A DNA stretch of 44,500 nt from Symbiodinium natans (taxonomy: Eukaryota; Sar; Dinophyceae; Suessiales; Symbiodiniaceae): assembly GCA_905221605.1 (NCBI GenBank), contig CAJNDS010002717.1, forward strand, positions 188,001-232,500. The letters run 5' to 3'. Below the pieces are notes generated by a model that searched no databases, was not told where the DNA came from, and saw only the letters and a list, made by a program, of their open reading frames with translations. The translations under genes were made by a program, and so were the position numbers. Below, in pieces: positions 37,400 through 44,500 of the stretch (the stretch's first letter is position 1; each line of letters opens with the position of its first letter).

Positions 37400-37687
37400 C
37401 TGGTGATCCATGGCGGCTCCATGCCTTGGGAATGTGAAGGGGCCGTGATCGGCTCTTGCATGGTTCAACCCGGTGCTCCGGAATGTTCAATCTGAGATCA
37501 GACACACCAACAGGTAGTCCAGCCGAGACTGTTGATACACAACCTGGGGCAGCGGTTTGCCGTGGGGCCAGGACTGGTGAAGACCGGTGCCCTTTTGCAT
37601 CCTTTGGCCCTTCTGGGCCTGGTCCACGATGTTGCTCACCTGGTGAGCAGATATGAGCAGAGCGACACCAAGCAACGCATCGTTCAA
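37400..37687 (-). CDS. Possible endonuclease/exonuclease/phosphatase-like fragment
   Basis: The minus-strand frame reads HQSWPHGKPLPQVVYQQSRL followed by DYLLVCLISD, a stop, and then HARADHGPFTFPRHG in the same frame. The order 'W...g...q.sRLDYLLv ... DHgp' resembles the C-terminal R-x-D-Y and D-H motifs of endonuclease/exonuclease/phosphatase domains, as found in LINE-type elements and in free nucleases. The intervening TGA could be in an intron or mean decay. The rest of the domain was not found, so this is a weak call. Confidence 0.3.
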
Positions 37688-38029
37688 GACCTGTGCACGT
37701 CTCTAGGCTGGCCACATGCCCGAGGCTCACATGAACATGGAACATGGCTATACAAGATTGTATGTCAGGGAACCACCTCCCCTCTCCCCTCTCCCCTCCC
37801 CCGAGGACCACAGCAGGGACACGGCTTCTCTTGGGACACTCCAGGGATACTCGGCTCTCTGCGGGCTCCTCTCAAGACTAGGAGGGACCTACGAGAGCTT
37901 GTGAGAGCTTGTGGTGCGTGGCGGTGTTTTCTGTGCGTGGTCTGTGCCTGGCGGTTGTCTTGCTAACACTCTATATCACGGGCTGGCAGGCCATTCTAAA
38001 CATCAGCGAAAGGGGGGTGGGTGATCTTG

Positions 38030-38240
38030 CGAAAACCCCATAAGCCCCAAACCCCTAAAATCCTTTCCTAGACCATGAGCCCTAACACCCTAAACCCCCA
38101 AAACCCTAAGCGCATAAAACCTTGAGCCCTAAAACTCCAAACCCTAAACATCCCTAAACCAAACACCACGGGGGGGAGGGGGTCAGGATGTAGGGTCTTA
38201 GGGTTTAGGGGCTTTCGGGTTATAGGGTTTTAGGGTTGGT
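38030..38240. repeat. Inverted telomere-type repeats (CCCTAAA then TTTAGGG)
   Basis: CCCTAAACCC-like heptamers at 38040..38165 are followed, after a short G-rich link, by TAGGGTTTAGGG-like heptamers at 38190..38240. They face each other as C-strand then G-strand. Confidence 0.75.
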
Positions 38241-38341
38241 CAGGTTTTGTGGATTTTGCGCTTGTTTTGAATCGAAGGGTTCTCAGGGTTTTCAACGCTT
38301 GGCTTAAGTTTAGGCTTTGTGTGAGGGTTTTGAGTTTCGGT

Positions 38342-38373
<32 letters not shown>
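38342..38373. repeat. Poly-G run of about 32
   Basis: Uninterrupted G on the plus strand; length may be affected by sequencing or assembly slippage. Confidence 0.95.
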
Positions 38374-38434
38374 CGAGTAGGGAACCGAGAACGTGGGGGA
38401 CGGAAGCATATATGTGGAGGAGAACAACAACATA

Positions 38435-38467
38435 TATCCATATATATATATATATATACATACACAC
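38435..38467. repeat. (TA)n microsatellite with CA end
   Basis: ATATATCCATATATATATAT passing into ACATACACACAC, 60-90 bp after the poly-G run. Confidence 0.9.
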
Positions 38468-38608
38468 ACTAGTCTGTAGATATTGATGCGTCAATGTTTA
38501 CTGGTGTGTACTCGTGTGCCATCCCTGACCTCGGCTTGGAGCCGCTTCAGCTTCTCCACTGCGAAGTTGGCCTCAGTTTAAAAGGGCAACTCTAAGACTC
38601 TATGAGGC

Positions 38609-39700
38609 CTAGCCCGAAAGCTCACTTAGAACTCTGTTTTGTTGAAGGCTGCTTCTTTGATGTGAAAGGGATCGTGCCTGGCCCTCAGCATGCTTGTGGG
38701 CAGATCGGAGGCCCGCAATCTTCAGCATGCCTCGGAGGAGTCGCAAAGTCTTCTGAGGTTTCTGGGACATGTCGGGCTGCTTGGGTTCCGGGCTTTGCTG
38801 CTGGCTGTCCTGCAACCTCTTCACTTTGTCCTCGACGTCCTGTGAATTCGCATAACGTTTGACGACACAGTAACTGATAAACGGGGCCGAGGTCTCTCCA
38901 CTGAATTCGGGCGATACATCTAAATGTGCACCACGACTCTGGATCTGCGGCACAGGCATCCTGCATGTCCCTTGCACTCGGCCCTTCGCCACTCCTTAGA
39001 GATGGAATGAGATGCGGACGGTACTGGCACAGCACATGCGACTGCCATTGCCAACAGCCCAGGGTGTCTGACAGAGCACGAGCTCTCTCCTGCACCAGAA
39101 GGGGCAAGATGACAGTGCATGTGCAAGCGTGTGCAGCCTGCGCACCTGATCGTCTGTCTCAATGTTGTGGAGCAGCGCGGCGTTCAACTTCTTGTCGAAC
39201 TCACTCCGCACTGACCTATATATGCCCTGTAACATGATTCGACAATGCTTCCAACCGAACTCGTGCAAAGAGACACAGAAGCGTGGGCCCGTGGGCCTCA
39301 TTTCGTTGCTGACAACACTGAGGATGACGTCGACCTGCAACCCACCCTTCTGCCAAAACAATCTTGTGTGAGCTTTGAGCATCTGTGAGCATGCATTGGC
39401 CCATTCCCAGCGCTTTTCTAACACCTCAAGGTCGCCAGACTGCGCCCGAAAGGTAAACTACAGAGCTGAATGCAGTCTCTCACTTGCTTCTCCTCGCCGA
39501 TTCAGCCTGCTGCCAATAAGTCACGGGATTTCAAGCACACAGCACAAGGAGCTCAGAAAGTGAGGACGTCAGGACCCACAGCGCCAGCAGCTGAAATCGC
39601 ATGCGGCAACTGTAGCCACTCCAGCAACCTGCTCCTCCTCCGCCTCCCTGGCCAACACCTCCAAACTATCGCTGCCCACTCATGCAAGGAGTTCAGTTGC
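38609..39700 (-). CDS. Coiled-coil exons, unidentified gene
   Basis: Minus-strand exons with AG acceptors: about 39600..39671 (DSLEVLAREAEEEQVAGVAT), 39297..39334 (VDVILSVVSNEMR), 39146..39215 (VRSEFDKKLNAALLHNIETD, then donor CAG|GTGCGC) and about 38720..38935 (SQDVEDKVKRLQDSQQQSPE, KTLRLLRGMLKIAGLRSA). A piece at about 39395..39430 reads EVLEKRWEWANACSQML. Leu/Glu/Lys-rich heptads mark a coiled coil. Competing open frames exist at 38.7-38.9 kb. It may be the 5' portion of the 31-36 kb gene or a separate one; no catalytic motif. Confidence 0.45.
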
Positions 39701-40312
39701 GTGTCCCATCTAGGAGGAGGACATTTTCGCCGAGCATAATGCTCATCACCACAGCATCGTGCTCTGCCTGGAAGGTCCATTCTCTTCTCTGAGCATTTCA
39801 AGCTGCACGGGCCGTGGAGCTACACCTCATCCACTTGATGCTGCAGGAACTCTATGCTGTCCACAAGCCCATCCACACGCCTGCAAGTCTGAAGAGCTGA
39901 AGGCAATCCAAGCAAGGCAAGTGCAAGGACAGGGAGAACATGTGAGAAGTAAGCCTCATGTCTTTCGCCATTAGTCTGGAAAGCACAGAGTTGAACTCGC
40001 TGTCCTCCGGCCTGTCAAGCACTCGGCGGCTTGATCGCGAAAGGCTCTGCTGGGGGGGCACTGAGGGCTCAACATTGCATCGGCAGTTTCTCCGACTCTA
40101 CTGGAGATACACGACCTTGCCAACTGGCATGCTGTCGACTTCTGTTCGTCACATGCCCATTTAGCTGGGGAGGAGACTCCAGCTTTTGCAGCTCAACCGA
40201 CCACATGACCAGTTGCGTAAACAGCTGGAACCGTCTCCTGTGAACGTGGTGAATGCTTCCAATGTCTGCAAAACGCCTCCAGTGAGGACAGTGCGGGACC
40301 ATTGCTTGCAAC

Positions 40313-41028
40313 TCATCCATTTTCTGAAAGGCCTGGCAATCTGGCAGCGTATATCTCCGTGGCCGGCTTACCCAGGCTGCAATGCTTATGTAAGGCAGCG
40401 GCGCTGTCGGACAGTGCCGGAAAAACCTTCGGTTTTGAAAGAAAGAGACATCGGAATTGCCAAAAAAACACATCGCGAAGATGCATGGCCACCTTCGTAA
40501 TCTTTTCACAGAGGTCCTTGGGCTTGAACTCCTGGTGTGAGATGGGCATGACAACAAGCGCGTTCAACTCCAAACAACTTCCGCATTGGCCCTCGACCAT
40601 CCTCCCACTTCTCACCAGGAGCATCCCCACCGCGAAACAAGGCAAATGTGGGAGTGCCTCCGAAGCTCCCAAGGCGAGATGCCAGCGCGCAGACAACTCA
40701 GCAGCCACGCCTCTTGCAACTGGACAACCGTCCGGAAAGTCGTTCTTCTCAATGTTTAACCTCAATCACACTTCTGGCATGCTACATGACTCTGTAAAGA
40801 GGTTCTGAAGCGTAGGACCTCTTCAGGCGAAAAGGTGCCTGGCACGGTGTGAAAGAACTGCCTTCCAGCTTCACTGTCTTAATGTTGGTGCCTTGTTCTC
40901 AAGCAGGAGCTCACCCTTAGCCGTGTGTAAACGAGATGGCACCACTCCAAGCAAAGCATAACGGGCACCAAGGTCCCAACCAAGGAGTTGATGAAAGGTC
41001 TCATCAAGAAGCAAAGGAAGCAGGTGTC
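40313..41028 (-). CDS. Exons of an unidentified gene
   Basis: The exon 40915..41028 starts after GCCGCAG and ends at AAGG|GTGAGC. It reads GHLLPLLLDETFHQLLGWDL and GARYALLGVVPSRLHTAK; its edges and codons make it one of the better exons of the window. A second at about 40605..40745 reads IEKNDFPDGCPVARGVAAEL and HLALGASEALPHLPCF before CTG|GTGAGAAG. All three frames are open there, so the frame is less sure. At 40190..40330 MDELQAMVPHCPHWRRFADI is a further candidate. I do not recognise the protein. Confidence 0.45.
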
Positions 41029-41419
41029 CTGCGGCTGCAAAGAAACAACATGCAAGCAGCAACAACAACAATGCACAGACGTCTGATGTCCTCATACATT
41101 TGCAGTAACACCATCGGTTTTCCTGGCTGGCTGTCGGCCAGAACATCCTGCACGAGTTGCCATCAAGAGGACTGCAATAAAGCCGCTTGCAAGATATCAG
41201 ATCATGCACTCCTTCTGAAAAGATGCGTTTGAGACAAGGGGAACCGCCTTCGGTGCCTGCCAACACCATGGTGACACCGCTGCTGCGCTGCACATTCTTA
41301 GGTAGGTGCCTTGACCCTTGTGAGATCCTGGGAAACTGGCTTGAAAAAGTCCAAGACCTGGTCTCTCGGCAACAGGCCATGCTGTCATGATGTCTGCAAG
41401 CCTCCATTTGTGCACGTGG

Positions 41420-42090
41420 CGCGCCTCCTGCTTTGGGATCTCACCCCCAATGTGCAAAACCGATCTTGGCATGTGCACGGCTGACTCACGCTGACGGCGG
41501 CATTGTTTCGAAGTCATGACATGAGGCAACGGCTTTCGCTGTCCCTTGTACATAACCTGGAAGTTCACGGGCATCAAAGCCAAAGGCTTCTCAGACTCAG
41601 CGTACCCTGTCAAAGCGTGAAAGTAAGCTCTGGACCACTCTGAGTGGTGACTGCGCGCCTTCTTCGGCGTCATCGTCACCTTCCCGAAGTGAAGGACCCT
41701 TACGTCCGTCCGTGACAACACCCTTGCACACTGCTGGGCCAAACCTGGGTGCGGAAGAGGTGGGTCACCTCACCAAATGCTACCACATGATTCTTTGCCA
41801 GATCAATCCATGATCAGTCCATGTGCAGCGCTGGCCTTCCTTTCGAACATTCTGATAGTACCTGTAGCCAACAACAATCATCGGGCCAAACGCTACACCT
41901 CGCATGCCGGTTGCAGATGAAAGTATGCGCGTACACGGCGGAAAGATACTCCTCCAAAATGACCCTAAAGCCATAGCACCTCCCTTTACAGAAAAATGTC
42001 TGGTCATGTCTTATCAAATAGGGTCGCCAGGGAACCGAAGAGCACCCTGCACATTTGAGATCCAGGGTTAACATTGTCACTGACACGCAC
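41420..42090 (-). CDS. Candidate exons, unidentified
   Basis: The minus strand offers NHVVAFGEVTHLFRTQ (about 41735..41790), LREGDDDAEEGAQSPLRVVQ with SLLSRFDR (about 41610..41695) and, in an overlapping frame, VNFQVMYKGQRKPLPHVMTS (about 41510..41575). Upstream, GVAFGPMIVVGYRYYQNVRK lies at 41840..41905. Overlapping frames compete, so only the general coding character of this stretch is supported. No family recognised. Confidence 0.3.
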
Positions 42091-42359
42091 CAGCGACGTT
42101 GTGAGTGTTAGCGCAGGTATTCTTCTCGTCCGGCTCTCTTGTTCTCCTGCTTTGGATGTAAATGTAAATAGGAAAACCGAATTTATCCATGTTGTAACCG
42201 GAAATCCAGATTTGCTTGGGTTTATTCGGGAACCTTTGATGTATTGATACTTTGTATAGGAAAACCTTTATTGGGGTCGCACGTATAAACCCGAAACTCT
42301 CCCCAGGGAGTTGTTCTGGCGCCGGGTCTGAACCAAAGTTTTGCAGGACCGGGGGTCAT

Positions 42360-42530
42360 CATAACGAAGGTGGGGGGGACGGCGGGCCTCTTCTGGCTTC
42401 TTCTCGGCCTCTTCTTGGATTCTTTGGGGGTTTCTTCTGGGCTTCTTCTTGAACCTGAATCAAAACAAACTTCCGCCCCGGACCCGGACCCGCACCTGGA
42501 CCCAGACTCGGACCCCCCCCCCACCCACAC
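42360..42530. repeat. Simple-sequence biased stretch (CTTCTT-rich, then CCCGGAC-rich)
   Basis: The plus strand shows CTTCTTCTGG/CTTCTTGG words at 42380..42450, then GGACCCGGACCC-like words at 42480..42530. Minus-strand frames give Lys/Arg- and Gly/Ser-rich low complexity. I see no defensible gene. Confidence 0.6.
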
Positions 42531-43275
42531 AAGAAAACGATATCCCCAACACCACCGGAATCTATGCAAGCATCGCAGGCGAAAGGCCCTTTCCCGGCAC
42601 GATAGATGAGCAATCCCGGGGCCAGACTTTATGAACATGCACTGTAGCTCCCTCCTGCAAGAAAAGACACTTTTCGCACTGCTTCGCATGAAGTAGGTGT
42701 AGGTCGGGGCAACGGAGTCAGCTCGACGCTTTCCCCTGGAAAACAAGCTGGAACTTCAAAAGCTGCGAGGCCAAAAGCGGCCGCCCAGCTGTAACTCCAA
42801 ACTTTCACGCTTTCGTTTTAGCCCCTACGGGGTAGCCTTGCCGAAGGAATCGATGCTTCCGGTCGGCTCTGCAGATCAGGATTTCTGAATCTCGGGTCTG
42901 GACTGCTTTAAGGAATGAGTCAAAGAGTCAAGTAGCTGCACCACCTCTGCTCGATTGAAAGAAGCTGGCAAGAAGATCTCTTCCCGGAAAGAATTGTCTC
43001 CATCAACCCCTTTTTGTGTTTTTACGACCCCTGCTCAAGATGGGATATCGGGCTCGAGACAACCTAGCATAATGGAAACCGTTCATGAAACGAACTTTTT
43101 GGCACAAATGCCGGCCCCGAAATCCCACCGTTAACACCCCACGTTGCAATATGACCCATACATTAATCCTCCACAGGCTTCTGGGAGATAGTCCGTTTCT
43201 CCTGTATTTCATTCCACTACCCTTCCATGATGCAATCGGAAAACTTCTACAAACATGTTGCTCGTACACGTCTCG

Positions 43276-43314
43276 GTTTGGGTTTAGGGTTTAGGGTTTA
43301 GGGTTGAGGGTTTA
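43276..43314. repeat. Interstitial TTTAGGG repeat
   Basis: Three perfect TTTAGGG heptamers followed by TTGAGGG and a further TTTAGGG-like step nearby; the cleanest telomere-type copy in the window. Confidence 0.9.
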
Positions 43315-43467
43315 TGTGTGGAGTTTAGGGCTTAGGGTTTGAGGTTCTGGCTTGGGTCATGCACGGCTTAAGACAAGCGGAGCTTGGGGGGAGGGGCCAC
43401 AGTCCCCCCATTTGCGAACACAACGCAGGGGCCGCGTTTGTTGAAATGTGATTCATATAAGTCGCGC

Positions 43468-43602
43468 AGGAATGTTCATTGACGGTACGACGTTCTTCTA
43501 AGCAAGGTTGCGCGGCTGAAAAGAGCGAGGTGGTTGGCCCCAATTTTCTAACATGATGTTCATCGCATGTTTATTGACGTGAAGGCTGCACGGTTTAAAA
43601 GC
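43468..43602. repeat. Two further copies of the GTCTATTGATGGCGTGAT family
   Basis: Units at 43468..43530 (GGAATGTTCATTGACGGTAC, then CTAAGCAAGGTTGCGCGGCT and GAAAAGAGC) and 43565..43602 (GCATGTTTATTGACGTGAAG and GGCTGCACGGTTTAAAAG) match the pattern and orientation of the 28 kb cluster. Confidence 0.7.
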
Positions 43603-44270
43603 TGGTCTGGTGAAATGCCACCGTATGCAGCCTGGATCGGTTGCCCATCACTGCCCTCTTGCCCCTTGGGCATGAACTCTTCACCTGCCCTGACTGCCTC
43701 CTCAAGTTGGGCCTTTTGATTCCTTCGATGTCTAGGTCTGTCATCCATCAGGACATCTCCGCTTGAGCTACACCAGACGCCAAGACAAAGGGGCAGCATG
43801 TCCGTCACTGCCTTGCACCCTTGCACTTTGTCAGCCGCCCAGAGGGCAACAAACTCAGGCTCCGGTGCCACGGTTTCACAGGGACTCATGCCGCGACCAC
43901 GAAAGGACCGCACATGCAACCCTTTCCACACGGTGGCTCAAGGCCAAGCGGCAAGTTACATGGTGTCGGGACTAGTTCTACACTCTAAGAAACCCTGCAA
44001 GTATTCGCTGAGAATTCATAAGATGACCAAAGACGCACCACTGCCACATCTGCAATGTGCAGGCACGGCGCACTTGATCTGCTTTAACGAAGCTTCCGCA
44101 ATTAGGGTTCGAATGATGCGCTGGATGTCCTCACCTTGCTTAGCATTTGGTACAATTTGTGTGCTGTCAGGCACACCCTGCATGCACAACAAATGAGGGC
44201 ATTACGACGAGCTGTCAAATCCTCCACCTCGCTGGCTTGGACCAAAGAACTGTCAACATGGTCAGGGCTG
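43600..44270 (-). CDS. Exons of an unidentified gene at the window edge
   Basis: From high to low on the minus strand: DHVDSSLVQASEVEDLTARR (about 44200..44262), VPDSTQIVPNAKQGEDIQRI with IRTLIAEAS (about 44090..44165, after TTGTGCATGCAG) and a long open stretch 43600..43885 with APEPEFVALWAADKVQGCKA, QKAQLEEAVRAGEEFMPKGQ and SDGQPIQAAYGGISPDQ. Composition is acidic and helical. Codons match the secure exons. The gene may start beyond the window. No domain recognised. Confidence 0.45.
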
Positions 44271-44500
44271 CAGATGGGCCTTGTCCAAGTAAAACACAAA
44301 CAGGTTGTCGTTCTCATCAAAAACCTACCAGCAACGTTTCCTCTCAAAAGTCTTGGCGAAACAAAAGAGCACGCAAAGGCCGTGGGGGGCCACAACACAG
44401 AGAAAGGTGTCACAAGTCCAAAGGTAACATGCACCGCAACAGTCTCTCTGGGCTCTGTGGCATTCCCGAACTCAGCGCAGCCTCATCTGTGATGGGCTTT

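Noticed and set aside
42222-42746. 174-codon minus-strand frame with Lys/Arg- and Gly-rich blocks
   Set aside because: Low-complexity translation of CTTCTT and GGACCC words; no splice or domain support.

Overview
The window looks like nuclear DNA of a dinoflagellate, most likely Symbiodiniaceae-like; the species is an inference. The reasons are: no long uninterrupted genes; short conserved protein segments that join across small introns (mostly 58-131 bp, a few 205-540 bp); a high share of GC-AG introns among the ones I could reconstruct (11 of 20 donors); nearly all convincing exons on the minus strand, as in dinoflagellate unidirectional gene blocks; TTTAGGG/CCCTAAA-type interstitial sequence; and abundant degenerate minisatellites. 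There is no sign of bacterial operons, CRISPR arrays, rRNA, tRNA or insertion sequences. All gene models were spliced by eye, so exon edges are the ones that keep frame and motif, not proven ones.

Layout in minus-strand transcription order (high to low coordinate). At 44.4-43.56 kb lie exons of an unidentified gene running to the window edge. From 41.03 to 38.6 kb there are exons of an unidentified coiled-coil-rich gene, and near 37.5 kb a fragment that weakly resembles an endonuclease/exonuclease/phosphatase fold. From 36.5 to 31.25 kb lies a coiled-coil protein ending in one membrane span and a basic tail; one of its introns holds a ~430 bp CTA/TAG array. From 30.5 to 27.3 kb is repeat-rich DNA with a dispersed ~50-60 bp repeat family. 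From 24.15 to 22.65 kb is a six-exon gene resembling the DUF1769/UPF0590 family. From 22.2 to 21.55 kb is a purine-rich minisatellite. From 19.0 to 15.0 kb is another coiled-coil gene. From 12.99 to 11.3 kb is a gene with a small beta-rich 'ITWxNGxxW' domain, then coiled coil. From 4.95 to about 3.0 kb is a clear serine/threonine protein kinase catalytic region (HRDIKPDN, DYG, APYMAPE, DVWSIG), with further exons down to about 1.6 kb. One plus-strand candidate (25.09-25.8 kb) would interrupt the unidirectional pattern.

The kinase is the best identified function. It lacks visible N-lobe exons, and its HRD exon is preceded by an overlapping, frame-shifted kinase-like segment that hints at a small deletion. 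No pathway linking these genes is evident. Stretches without an entry (1-1.5, 5.1-8.7, 9.2-9.5, 9.9-10.35, 13.0-14.2, 19.7-20.5, 30.5-31.2, 42.1-43.0 kb) hold no exon I can defend and probably are introns, spacers and decayed repeats.
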